A DNA stretch of 64,000 nt from Centroberyx gerrardi (lineage: Eukaryota > Chordata > Actinopteri > Beryciformes > Berycidae). The notes under the pieces were generated by a model, which was not told the DNA's origin, made no database searches, and saw nothing but the letters and a program-made list of their open reading frames with translations. Shown piece after piece: positions 21,739 through 34,700 of this stretch. The stretch spans positions 9,135,653 through 9,199,652 of the forward strand of contig NC_136020.1 in NCBI RefSeq assembly GCF_048128805.1, written 5' to 3'. Within the stretch, counting starts at the first letter, position 1. Each line of letters begins with the position of its first letter. The position numbers and the translations under genes are program-made.

Positions 21739-24012
21739 ATGGAGATATTGGACCACGCTTATACGTGCACCACATATGATAAAATCAACCCCGTGGAATT
21801 CACATATAAATGTAAGTATAGGCGAGAGGAAATGCCATATTTCGACACATCTTGACACAGTTTACACGGTTAGCTAGGCTACATAGCAAGTGGCCTTCAC
21901 GGTGAAAGTACCCTATAAGCACTCTAACGTGTAGCCTAACTATACCAGGAATTTAACAAACCCTGTTCACCCAATCACCAGGTAGTTTATATTTTGTTGT
22001 TGTATTCACCTAAGATGCCCCATTCAGAAGCAATCAACAGATTTTTGCTCGCTTTTTGATAGTTGATTGTTTGTTGCCCAAAGCCTTCTTCTTAACAGTT
22101 TAGAAATCACTGTTAAGCACAACAGCTTTGAGTGGGTTATTGCTTTGATTTATATATAAAAAAAGATGGCAACACACCATTTGAATTACAAAATGAAGAA
22201 CCAAAATGTTTAAATATTTACTTTTTAAATAAATAATAATTAAATATGATTATTATGATTATGATAAATTATTCTTCCGCCAAGCAATATAGTTCTTGAA
22301 CAGTAGATAGACATGGTGGTTGCTAAAGGACACATAATTAGCAGTATTAGTGATGATTATTATGCTTTATTGGGTATTTTACAGCAGATTCAGCCAAACA
22401 GAACTGAGGATCTGTTTTATAACAGTCTTTTATACAACAGCTCCCATGCAATATTTTTTGATTTTCTTTTCTCTCAGTGAGTCCCAAGGAGACTGAAGAC
22501 TTTGTGAAGCTGAGGGTTTCAAATAATTACCTCTTCTCTGGCAGGAGAAATTCCTCCATGTGGGCATGGAGGTAAGCCAGCAAATTAAAATTCTCAAAGA
22601 TGTTAGTGTATGAAAATGAAAAAGGTTTTAGCAGGTATACTGGTGCAGTAATAGAAAGAATCCAATCTAATGTGATGTTCGGCATTCATATTTTTCTTTT
22701 CTCATTAAGTTCTACTGCTTTTGTTTTGTATAATACTGTAAACCATACCTTTTCTCATACCTTTTATTCAGAAACTTACATATTCCAGTGTTGAAAGTGT
22801 TGGTTGTGTATGTTCGTTTAACCTCCATTTGCCATATTCATGTTTATATTCACTTTGTCTTTGCTGTAATCTATTACTTATTATGGAGCTTCCCCATGAG
22901 GATCATTACTTCCATCTTAAAACAAATATCTTATTCATAAATTACTGTTAACCTGGAAAGACCCTGACCTTTGATTGATGGTGACAAATACTATAAGGAG
23001 TTCATTATCACAGGGAACATGATTTATTGCTGTTCTACTAAACTGCATTTGTAAACCACTCTGCTGATTATAGGGCCATCCTGAAACATATGGGCTTGCA
23101 CCACAAGATGACGCACAGTCAGGCAGCCAAAAAATGGGAAAACATGAAGAAGAAATACAAGGTACTCCGTTTGATCCCACTTGGATTCATCAAGTATTGT
23201 GAGAGATTTTATTTTTCAGTAAGTCCTGACTGTTTGCGCTTTCTCTGTCTCTCCAGGAGCTGAAGAACCCTCCAGAAGGGGTGAAAGTGTTTCCTGAAAT
23301 GTGGCCTCATTTCACCCTGCTGGACGATGCCATGGAGGGCCGGCTGGAGGGCAGCGCCCCCATCCTCAAGGCCTTCCCCGATGACAAAGACGATGACAAT
23401 TTCTTACCCAGCTCCAGACCCAAGAAGAGGAAGATTTCCATGATGAAATCCACGCCTTCCGTTTTGATGGTAGCCGGGCCGGAGATCGAGGTCTCGCTCA
23501 ATGGCGACGAGGAGGGGGAGGGTGAGGAGGAGGAGCAGGGAGGAAGCAGGGAGATAGAGCGCATCATGCAAGAGGTGGAGAACGAGAGGGCCTCGCTGGA
23601 GAGCGAGAGGGCGACGATGGAGAGCGAAAGACAGGTGATGGAGAAGGAGAAGCAGGTGATGGAAAGGGAGAGGCAGGTGCTGCAGAGGGAGAGAGCGGCG
23701 CTGGACAGGGAGGTGGCCGCTCTGGACCGGGACCGGGCCTCGCTAGAGAGAGAGAGGGCGATAATAGAGAGGGAGAAGGCAGTGATGGAGAGAGAGAAGG
23801 CGATCGTGGAGAAGGACAGAGACGCTGTGAGCAGGGACCGGCTGGCTCTGGACAGAGAGAGAGCCAGGCTGGAGAGACTGGCAGCAGCCAAGGGAAGGAC
23901 AGAGGAGGTTACAGAGAGAGGTGAAGACATCTGCAACATAAAAACCTCTGAGCTGGTGGACAGGAAGGAGCGGTTCCTCAACTTGTTTGAAAAGCTCATT
24001 GAAAATTTCTGA
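21739..24012 (+). CDS. Myb/SANT-like DNA-binding protein with 14-heptad coiled coil
   Basis: Exons 21739-21811, 22478-22571, 23074-23161 and 23257-24012 join in frame to about 336 residues. Residues ~25-115 form a trihelix Myb/SANT-like domain. It shows the usual pattern: FVKLRVSNNYLFSGRR, MWAWRAILKHMGL, QAAKKWENMKKKYKELKNPP, then EMWPHFTLLDDAMEGR. A basic RPKKRKIS looks like a nuclear localisation signal. An acidic Glu run precedes 14 consecutive heptads of the form (E/D)RERAxL, giving a long charged coiled coil, and the end is RKERFLNLFEKLIENF. Such domains are common in fish transcription-factor-like and Harbinger-derived proteins. The target is unknown. The gene is tail to tail with epiphycan. 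The start is the only ATG before a clean donor (TATAAAT/gtaagt). Confidence 0.85.
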
Positions 24013-25011
24013 GGGAATCACTTGAACTGCAGTTTCCCAAGCTGTGTGAATATGCTGCCAGGCTATTAGCTGAGGATGATACGATTAAGAGACGTTTTCA
24101 ATAACTTGACATGTGACCATGGCCTTTTTGAATAACTTTTCAGCGGAATTTTGATTTATTTTATTTTTTTCTAGATAACAAACCCTTCTACTGTTTGCTG
24201 TTTGTTTGCCAAAAAATGCCTTCTAAGCAAACATTTTTCCTCTGTTTGCTAAAATATATTTCTGAGTACTATTTAAAACTTGTCTGCTTTTGTATACAAG
24301 TGTACAAGGGACTATAGGTCAACTTAAGTAGCCTATTAATAGTCCAAAATGCACAATGTACTCTACTAATACGTTGTCAATGAAAACGTTAAGCCACTCC
24401 TCGTTCGGAGAGGTCATCAAAACAACTTTATTCAATTGTGGTTATTCCATACAGAGCACACAATAGCAAGCTATTATCATTATTCTTAACCCCATCCACA
24501 ATCAACAACCCCCCCTCCCAAAATCAAACAATAGTCTTGATAGACTCTAGACATTAGAGTCTTATGTATAGGCTATTGCGTATGGTTAAAACATCACCTT
24601 TTGAAATGTAATATACCAAATATTGCAGTTCATGTAAAAAAGTTTTTTTTCAGAATATATATTTTTATATTACAGTACAGACTTTACAACAAATGATTGT
24701 GTTTAAATGCTTCTTTTATTGCATTAGATACTCAATTTACCTTTCATTAAGCTCCAGCTTCAATAAGTTTATGCTAGTATACATTTCCAAAAGTGTTAGA
24801 TTTGTCATTAATATTAATATTAATATTATTTTTTTTACAAAACAAACATATTTAAACAATGTTACTGGTTGTCTTTGCCAGTCTTGAACAGACACCAAAC
24901 AGAAACATACATGCTGTTTGAGGGTTTCATCAATAAACTGATTTCTCCGTATGCCATCTATTGTTTACTCTTAATCAAGTTGCGGAACAGTTTGGCTTCT
25001 GAAAAAGTTCT

Positions 25012-25062
<51 letters not shown>

Positions 25063-25488
25063 ATTTTGGTAGAGGAGGGAAGGAGAGTGAAACTGTCAGT
25101 GTGTGTGTGTGTGTTTCACCTAGATTTCTGAACAGCAGGAAGAAGGTAGATCAGAGTGTGTGTGTATGTGCTTGATTACCAGTGTGATAAATCTGACACT
25201 CTACAGGAATCTGGCTGATAGTGTATGTGTTTGTGGATGTTTATGAAACATGAAAGCATGCATGCACAGTTGTATTGATCTGTACATGATCTGTGTATGA
25301 TCTATGTACAGCAGGAGCAGGTTGGGTAAAAGTTGTATAGTGAATATGTGGTTGTGATTGATTGTTAATCTCTGTGTTTGAGGAGTGAGTGAATGGAGTA
25401 TGTGTTGTGTATGGTCTCGTATGTGTCAGTATGTACAAAGATGTGTGTGCGTGTGTGTTTGATTGTGTGTGTGTGTGTGTGTGTGTGG
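24013..25488. other. Convergent 3' regions of the Myb/SANT gene and epiphycan
   Basis: AT-rich sequence with no supported ORF. Plus-strand AATAAA occurs near 24931, and minus-strand signals occur at 24427 and 24715, so the two transcripts may overlap. A (GT)n tract lies at 25014-25052 and a shorter one at 25466-25488, directly after the epiphycan stop. Confidence 0.5.
24427..24432 (-). terminator. Candidate polyadenylation signal of epiphycan
   Basis: Minus-strand AATAAA in TTGAATAAAGTTG, about 1.06 kb past the epiphycan stop. A second AATAAA lies at 24715-24720. Which is used cannot be told. Confidence 0.4.
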
Positions 25489-28400
25489 TTAGATGAGATC
25501 CCCGATGGGTATGCGGGGCAGGCAGATGTAAGCCTGTGGGGTCCTGCTGAGGTTGATGGGGTTGCCGTCCAGACGGATGTCCTCCAGCGCGTTCCTGATG
25601 TAGTTGAAATCCTTCAGGTTGCAGAACGTGTCCTCGTGCATCATTTGAATGTTGTTACGCTGGAAAAGCGGTTACAGGAAAATACATGAGAAATCGTCTT
25701 CATGGGTATTTGATTAGATTTGATTTGATGAAACCTTAATGATCCCTGTAGGGAAATTGGGCCAATGCAGCATCAGATAATAGGATATAAAAGGATAGAA
25801 CAAATAGAGAGTATTGGCAAATCATAGTATGATTCTAAACAGATTTTTGAATACTGTCAAGACGTACAGTAGTCATATCTCATTCAGGTCTCATTTGTTT
25901 CTTTTTTCTGCTCGTCAACAATTCAGAACTTCAACCTCCAGAGGTCACTAGGGTTGGGGCTCCTAAACCTTTTGGGTATAATTCAGTCTGAAAATTTGTT
26001 TGAACGATGAACACATAAAAGTTGTGTGCACACATTGTAATGGCCAAATACAGTAATTTTTCATTTGAAATAACTATCATATTTCAACTACTTGAAAATG
26101 ATTATGTTTTTTATAGGGACCCCATTTTCATATTGGTGGACCGTACAAGGGGTTCTGGGTTCTGCATTATGCTTTGAAAATTTCAGTTACAATCATGACC
26201 AGTGGGTGGCAATGATGAGAAACTAGGCCAAAGCAAGTACCTGTAGGTGTAGAGATCGCAGACTGTCTGGTAGAGGCACAGGGATGTAATCAATGTGGTT
26301 GTCTGTTAGGTACAGGTACAGCAAGGCAGTCATATCCTGGACACAATGGGAAAAGATACAGATTATTATCAATCTAGACCTTTAGATGTCTGTAAATGTA
26401 GTACAGTATTGTGACAGAAATTCATTTCAATTCAGTTCAACTCTATTGTCATTCCATCTTACAAAAATGCCCAGTGAAATAAAACCTTTTCCTTGGGGCC
26501 ATGGCACATTCCAAACAAGAGTAACCCAAGAGCAGCACAGACAATATAAAGAAAAACAGTGCAGTCCAATATTACCAGTAGCAGTATACAGTGTGTGAGT
26601 GTAATGGTGACTAGAGTGTTGCACAGAACATCTTGTAGCTGTACGTACTTTGAACGCCTCTCTGTGAATACCCTTGGAGCCAATGTTATTATGACTGGCA
26701 TCAATGAGGGTCATGGTCTCTGGCAGAGCGGGCAGCTGTGAGATGTGATTTTCTCGAATCACCAGCTCCTCCAACGCTGGCAGACCCATAAACGCCTTGT
26801 CATCGATGGACGTGATCTCGTTGGCGGTTACGTCAATCCTCTTCAGCTTGTCTGGGAAGAGGCAAGAAAACACACTCTGAGACACTGCTCTTAATGTTCA
26901 CTGACAGTTCACTCCAAAATCAATAAAAAGAAGGGGTCTGATTGAATACATTTACACTGACATTCCCCTTTAAATTTGATTCTGAACATCACTGGTCTAA
27001 TAATCATACAAATCCATTTTCATTCAAAAGGGAGACATGGACGTACTCATGGAAGCGAAGTCAGACTTGTTGATCTTGGTGATTCTGTTGTAGCGGGCAT
27101 AGAAGTGAGTGGTCTCTTTGGGGAGAGGTGGTACACTATCCAGCTTCAAGTCATCGCAGTAGACCGAACTACCAAGGCACGTGCACAGCAGGCAAGTGGG
27201 CATACCTGGAGCACATAGACAAACATGAAGAAGTGACAGAGGAGGGAGGAGGCAAAAACTGAAGAAGTAAAAGAGGCGGAAGGTATTTCAGAGGATAGTT
27301 GTGTTGGATTTGAATGACCAGGCTATCAGACTTGATCCCAAAAAGCCTCAAGAGGCCCTAATCCATAGGGCGTAGTCAATCAAAGTTCGATAGTAGGATT
27401 TCAGAATGAGATCAGTTTCCCCTTCAGTACCCTGTAAAACCTACAGGATTAATTGTATTATTGGATTTTAGACATGTATCGCCATCTTTCCTCTCCAGGT
27501 TCTAAAATGAACTGAGGTTTTGATTGTACTTCTCTGCTTGCAGCGCCTGTGTTGTTCGGTACTGACCTCGCCTGTCAACTTCAGGCTCATCAGGCTCGTC
27601 GGGCTTATCGGGCTCATCGGGCTCTGGCAACCCAGAGCCCGCTGACCCTTCTGTACTCCCAGCACCCTCCTGAGGGGTTGTTGGTGTAGTCGGAAGCAGC
27701 TCCTCCTCTTGTTAGAGACAAGATTAGGCGTTAAAGAAACAGGTTAGACCAGCATGGACATGGAACAGGAAGCCTGGCAATCAGTAGCCCACTGTTTGCC
27801 TCAGTGATAAGTTACACATATTAGCGGGGTTAACAAATGTTTACAACACATTTAACTGATGAATGGAAGTTAAATGAGAATAGGTTTTTGGTGTTAATCA
27901 AATGAAGTATGACATGTTGCTGACAGGTTACAAACAGTATGCTTGTTAGCAAAGAACACCATGGGAAATGGTCTCGAAAACACTTTTGGAGGAAGTCAAT
28001 ATAAGTGGGGTGATGAATGGAAGACTATACAGAATCCAAGGACATTATTTGCTTATAGTCAACTGAAAGAGTTTGGCCTTTATTCTCCTCTAGCTGGGTC
28101 CATTGTGGCTTACAATAGATGTCCACAGTGGACTAGCTATCCATATAATTTACCTCACAAAGGGAAAAGAAAACCTGCATATTGAATATTGCTCCTAGTA
28201 ATCTTCATTTGTACAGTTTCAACTCCAATCGCTCCACGAGTAAAGCTTACTGGAAGCACTATTCAGTGTGAAGGTATTCTTTATCCTTTGTGATCCTTTT
28301 TTCTTTACCCTACAATCTTAAGATACCTCGCACAAGTCTAAGTTAGATACTGACCTTCGTCAATGTCTGGGATCAGTGTGACCCCATGGTCCTCGTCTCC

Positions 28401-31400
28401 AGAGCCAGAGGCCCCAGAGGCCCCAGAGGCTCCAGAGATCCCTAAGTCTCCAGAGGCTCCAGAGGCTCCAGAGGCTCCGTCGTCCCCTGAAGCCCCTGAG
28501 GCTCCTGAAGCTCCTGAGAACTCCCCAGAAGCACCTGATACCTCCTGGGGGATAGTGTCGGGAATGAGGGGCAGCTCCTCCCCTTGTTAGAGCCAAGGGG
28601 TGGGGTCAGGAGACAAGAGGTTAGGAGGGTGGGGGGGCGGGATGGACAGTCAATCAACCCATTAACCAATCAATCACACTCACAGATGAGATGAGACAGG
28701 AGGTTAGGATGACAATGATTACGAGTAAGACAAATACAATGACAAACAGTAGAACAGATGAGTGAAATTACCATTACAAGTAAAGAAGGGATTATCTACA
28801 TTTAACTACATTTAATATGAACGCAGTTAAATGGAAATTAATATAATTTAACATGAAAATCACATTCATAGAGTCAGACAGGTTATTTCAACAAAGATCG
28901 AGAAATGGTGTTGCCATGACCCTTACTAATTCACACAGCTGTTTCAAAGCTACCTACACCTTAAAACAGTGCTCTTTTTCCCGGTCCTGGAAAGCCCTCT
29001 GGTATTGGACATTTCAGGAATATTTTGGGTCAAAATCAAGGGTTATCCAAGACCAGGAATGAAGAAACACACGTCTACTCTGTAGAAGTTTAGGTACTAA
29101 CCTTCAGGTATCAATGTTATCCCTGATAACTCGTCCCCAGAGACCCCAGAGCCTCCAGAGGCCCCTGAGCCCAGGTCATCCCCAGAGACCCCAGAACCAA
29201 ACAGGTCCCCAGAGCCTCCAGAGCCCAGGGGGAGGTCACCGGAAATCCCAGAGCCTCCAGAGCCAAAGTCTCCAGAGGCTCCAGATCCCAGGAGATCCCC
29301 GGATCCCAAGAAATCCCCAGATGCCAAGAGATCCCCGGATCCCCCGGAGCTGAGGAGGTCCCCAGAACCTCCGGAGCCCAGTGGGAGGTCCCCAGACCCC
29401 CCAGACCCACCGGAGGCCAGGAGGTCTCCCGAGCCCCCAGACCCAGAGGCCCCAGAAGCTCCCGAGGCCCCAGACCCCACGGAGCCCCCAAAATCCCCGG
29501 AGATATGAAGGATGTCAATGGGCGTCAGACGCAGCTCCTCCTCTTGTTAGAGACAAGATTAGGTGTTAATAAACAGACAGATTAGACTGAAATGGATCAT
29601 GAATCAGGTTTGGAGCCTGTGAGTTCACAATGATCAGGTTAAGTATTAGCTGACAAATGGACACAATGATTGCACAGAACACATTTAACCAATAACAGCT
29701 AGTTAAATGGAACACATGCACAGGGAAAGGCAGATGTTTGAAGGAGGGGTGATTACTTGCAGAGGTAGGAGTGTAGAGGATTTGTGTGTCTTTTAGTTTT
29801 GCGTGTTTATGTTCATTATTGGTAATGCTGGTTTCACACCTCCATGTGCATAAGAGATAGCCAGGCGCTCTCTCAGATAGAGTGCACTTTGGATATCAAG
29901 TGACTTCATGTTTGTGAGTGTGCAGACTTGAATGCGCGTGCTTTTTCAGACCTTTCTGTGTGTTTGGGCCCATGAGAACCCCAGATCCCCCTGAACCCTG
30001 GGGGATCAGCTGTGGTTTTAGGGGCAACTCTTCCTCCTCCTCCTCCTCTTCCTCCTCCTCCTCTTGTTCTTCCTCCAGAGAGGCCTCAGGTACAGGGTAG
30101 TTATAGTCAGGTGGGGCCAGTGTTCCAATCTCTATCTGAGGGGAAGACAGGAGTGATGAGTCAACGCATGTATGAGGGAATTTAACTTGTAGATCACCAG
30201 GAATTTGAAAAAAGACAGTGAAGAATCTCCATATCCATCATGTTCTTTCTACAGGAATGGAATGTCTTTTTTTTCTTGGTTGAGGTGTCAATACATCAAA
30301 TAAAAATAAAAATTGACCTTTTAGCAAGCAACAGCCTTAAACGGTTGATCATCACTGACACACATAGGAAACTGTCAACAAGTCAAAGTAAACTTTTGCC
30401 TGTTTCTGCTATTGCACAAACTCCCTGCTTACTCTTATTTTTTTTCTAAATAGTAAACAAATTTAACCCTTTTATCATTACTCCCTGGGAAATACAGGCC
30501 ACGATCTCTGTGCTATTCCAACATAAATTAATTGTATTATGCATAATTCTGAGCAGATGATACCTCCTGGTCATTACATACGTATATGCTTAACAACTCT
30601 ACTGTTGATTTCATAAGAATGGTCAGAAATTAGAGAAAACTATGACTTTCCTGTATTTAGATTAACTTACATTTTTTTTTGCGTGTATCTAGTCTTTCAT
30701 ATCTAAACCGTTTTTGGAATTTGAAAGAGATTAATATGATAAAAGACAACTTTGGACCAAGAAACAGGGCATCGAGGCCCCATCCAACCACATTCAGACA
30801 ATAGGCATTACTATCATGAATCATAGAGGACAACATAAACAATGTGCAAAAACTCAAAGCTCATTTTGACCCTGGACAGCTTTAGCACATCACACTCCTG
30901 TCAACAGGCCTAACAACGTGTTTGTTTATCAGTACACAACTGCACATTTGGAATGGGTGATATTTCCAACTACAAAATATTAGACAATTAATTAATTGGC
31001 ACAACAGCAATATATAGCAAGAGTTATCTGCATCCTGAGTAGTCACAACACTCTATAAGCTTTTCATTTCAAAGCTGTCATTTTTTTTGACCATGGCAAA
31101 ATAAAATGTTGCATGAGAATGAGGAAGATGAGCAAAGTTAGAAAAGTTAGCAGGGAAACCCACTAAGACAGTTCAGCCATCTCATCTTGTATATGTATAA
31201 GGTGGCAGCAGTGGCAACTCAACTCAGACTCAAGAATGTCTGTGTGATCATGCTGATGGTTAAAGGTTGAGATATGGCTTGACCTCACATTACTTTCGGT
31301 GCGGCTGGTGTTTATTGAGGACATGGAAAAACACTGCTCTATTCATGCAAAACTGGCACAAATGACAACACAAGACCCTCTCAGTCTCTTAATATCCTAT

Positions 31401-31753
31401 TTCCTATCTAGCCCATCATGAGCAAATATATGGCCACTGTCCTTTATACCCCTTGCACCTATCCATTCTATTACGAGCAGTGATGCAGTGGCTAATAAAA
31501 AGGTGGGTAAACTATGACCTCCAGTCGATGATCACCATAAAGCAAATAACCACCATGCTATCATGTACTACTGTGACACTATAAATGCTATTACATCAGG
31601 AATTTACGTCACAAAGATTTGCCAAAAATGGTGGGTAAACTCTATTACGTAAATAAAAAGTCAGGTAAACTGAGTTCAGGTTAATTTCCCCTTCAGTACA
31701 GGAGGAGACGCATCGTCTGTTTGAATCCAGCCTGGGACCTTTGTCATATCTCA

Positions 31754-31796
<43 letters not shown>

Positions 31797-34700
31797 ATCA
31801 TTTCTGTCTCTCTCTACTGTGATTCAATCCAATAAGGCAAAAATGAACTTTGTACTGAGATGTCACAGGTCAATAGTGTGGCCTCCTCCAACTGGGAACA
31901 AACAAACAACCAGCACAAGGTCGCCCCCACAATACATTTACCTCCCTATTTCCACCACTAGATGGCAGCAAAGTGTGCAGAATTGAGTGACCAGAGGCAA
32001 AGACAGCAATGGCCACTCAGATGGATCCTCCAAGAAAATACAGGAGTAGAGACACCAGTGATGGTGAGAGTCACAGTGATACTAGTAGCAGTGACAGGAA
32101 TAGTGAAATTGATTCATTTTGAGGGTAGAGATTGTTGGTTGATGGTTAAAGACACAGACCTTCAAAGTTTTAATAAAGCCTTAACAAACTGTGGAGTGTG
32201 CATCCAAGGACTAAAGACCAAAACCATGTTCAACTCCCGACTCCTGCCAAGCTTCAAAATCAAATGATTAGGTCAATTTTTTCACACCCTTATTTATCAA
32301 AAAGTGCAGCATTAAGGTATTTTGTGGAAAAAATACAAATTGAGGGACAAAACTTAATGAGTTACAGCACTTCCCATCCCTTCACTAAAAGCCTCCGGTC
32401 TATCCATCTTGCCATATCACTGCATTTACAATCATCTGATATTTCTGGTGTGCAGTATGATGAAACTTGCAGTTCTATCATTCTCCAGACGAGGGCAATG
32501 AAACCCCACACTCTGCCACAGGTAATACCTGACACTCTCTCATGCCCAACAAGGCTGACTCGATCTTCCAAAGAGGGAATGGTCCTTGTGGAACCAAGAC
32601 ACACATGGTAGCTGCAAGAATCCATATTTTTCCTTTTCAACTACTTTCAACCACAGTAGTTAGCTGTCCATTGGCCATCAATAGAATTAAATCAAAGCAT
32701 CAGGAAACACCTGAGTATAGCCTTTAAGTGATAGCTCACTAAAAAAACACATGTGATTAAAAAGCTGTGTCTTATTAGTCCAGCAGAGACATTTAATGCA
32801 GCAGTGAAGAGATATCCAAAACTGAATGTCACTCTTGAGAGCTTGGCAGAGACAGAGTTTGGGATATAACAAGGTAGGCCTTTGAAAGGTCTTGCACAGA
32901 GTTAGCTCGTTGCAGCTCTCCCCTCCACTTCCCCCTTCCCCAAAGCAAACATATACACCCGGGGGAAAGGAGAGGCGAAAGGCTGGCTACCAAAAATACA
33001 GAAAAAAACCTCTGGGAAACAACATGGGAATACAGAATGCACAGGGAGAGACGTTGAATGTGAGCATCAAGTCAAAGCCGAATCTTATGCTGCTGCACTG
33101 CATGGCATACATATCAGTGAATGCATTCAACACGGTAGATGGGAGAAGTTTCAGCTACAAAACGCTAGAACAATTTTGGAAAGTTAGTCTTCCATTGGCT
33201 GGATTGATCCTTTGTAAAACATCTTCCAATACATGCAATGAAAAAATGATTTGCCAAGTTGTCGATTGAGTAGTACTAGTTCTGTACTAGTTCTCTTTAG
33301 TGCTGCAGTATCATGTGCTCTGAAATCTCACCAATCCACACCCAACATGATTCATCCAGAGAAACATGCAGTGTCATCTGTAATGTCGAGGTTAATTCTT
33401 GTACAGTGTGCAGCCTTTTGAGAAGCCATATTGCAATTTTTGAGTCATACATCTGTGGCTCTCCAACCCAGAGCAGTCAGTAAAACACAGACAGAAGCTA
33501 TGGGTCACTGAAAGTTTCACCCCCTTTGTAGCTTAAGGCAAATAAATCACCATATTGTGGACCAGCTAAAAGGTGAAAGGTCAGATCAATATTCATGTCC
33601 CTGTTTGTTTTCAAATAAGATGATTTAACATATTAATAACAGGGAAAATCATGATAAGGTAATATGTTTGATGGAATGGTTGGATAGGGGCCGCGGTTGG
33701 ACATGGTATGACTTTGGATGTTTTCCAAGTGGTACAAATGAGCAACTATGAAGACAGTTAAGAATTAAGCTCAACAGCTTCAAATAACAAAACCCACTTG
33801 TTCCTGAAGGTGTAATTTGGCTCGTGAGACATTGGTAAAAGACAGACACGGTATGTCAAATTAATGGCCCGAATCTGAAGTTGGAAACCAGAAAGTTTGC
33901 AAAGAGTTTTGACTGCAGCAGACTGTAGAGGATTTGCTTGAATAACATCTTAGATAGCCTTTGCTTCTCTCGAAAGACACAAGCCCCGAGGAGAAAGAAA
34001 AGAATTACCAAAAGAGAGCTGGATGTGGAAAGTCGAGACTCAGCATTCCAGAGGCATGGATCTCATCATCGCTTCATTTCTCCCTTGACACTTGACATTG
34101 TGTGTGTGTGTATGTGTGTGAAATCCATTCAGTCTGCACCCCCTCTCCCAACCAGTCTATCTCAAGATCTGCCCTCTCACCTTTAACTGCTGTGTCAAGG
34201 AGACAACATGACACATCCTTGCAATATGATATCGCTCAACACTGCAACCGTGATAGTCCAAGCTTTGGGCTTTTTCACTGCACACCACTGCATGAGAAGG
34301 ATTCCAAAAACTGGAAATGAACTGTTTCTCTTCTCCCTGCTCCCACATATTCCCACAAAGTCTTATGTAATATGCTGTATCATATTCAAAAACACCCAGG
34401 GTTGTTAAACAGCGAGCCATTATCAAACCCGTTCCAATGCAACACATTACAACACACTCTTTCCCACACTAAGCATTGTAAGCTGTAACACTAATCGGTA
34501 ATACTTTGCACACTCTTCACTGACTCAGGCAAAAGGTTACGATTCTACCTTTTTTCAAGGGAGGATGACAAAATCATTTAAGACAGCAACACTGCCTCAT
34601 GTCGTTAGTTCTATTACATCTTGTTGTATCAGCTAAATCTGCATGGGATTGTGGGATAGGTCTTGGACAGCAGCAGTCGTGTGAGTGCACTCCACATCAG

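Noticed and set aside
23307-23999. 230-codon Ser-rich minus-strand frame
   Set aside because: Antisense shadow of the charged heptad repeat of the Myb/SANT gene.
27943-28185. 80-codon plus-strand frame between epiphycan Ser-Gly exons
   Set aside because: Opposite strand within an intron, no homology recognised, no regulatory context.
29114-29353. Pro/Gln-rich plus-strand frames across the Ser-Gly exons
   Set aside because: These are antisense readings of the epiphycan Ser-Gly codons.
32198-32611. 137-codon plus-strand frame in epiphycan intron 2
   Set aside because: No family features and biased composition typical of unselected sequence.
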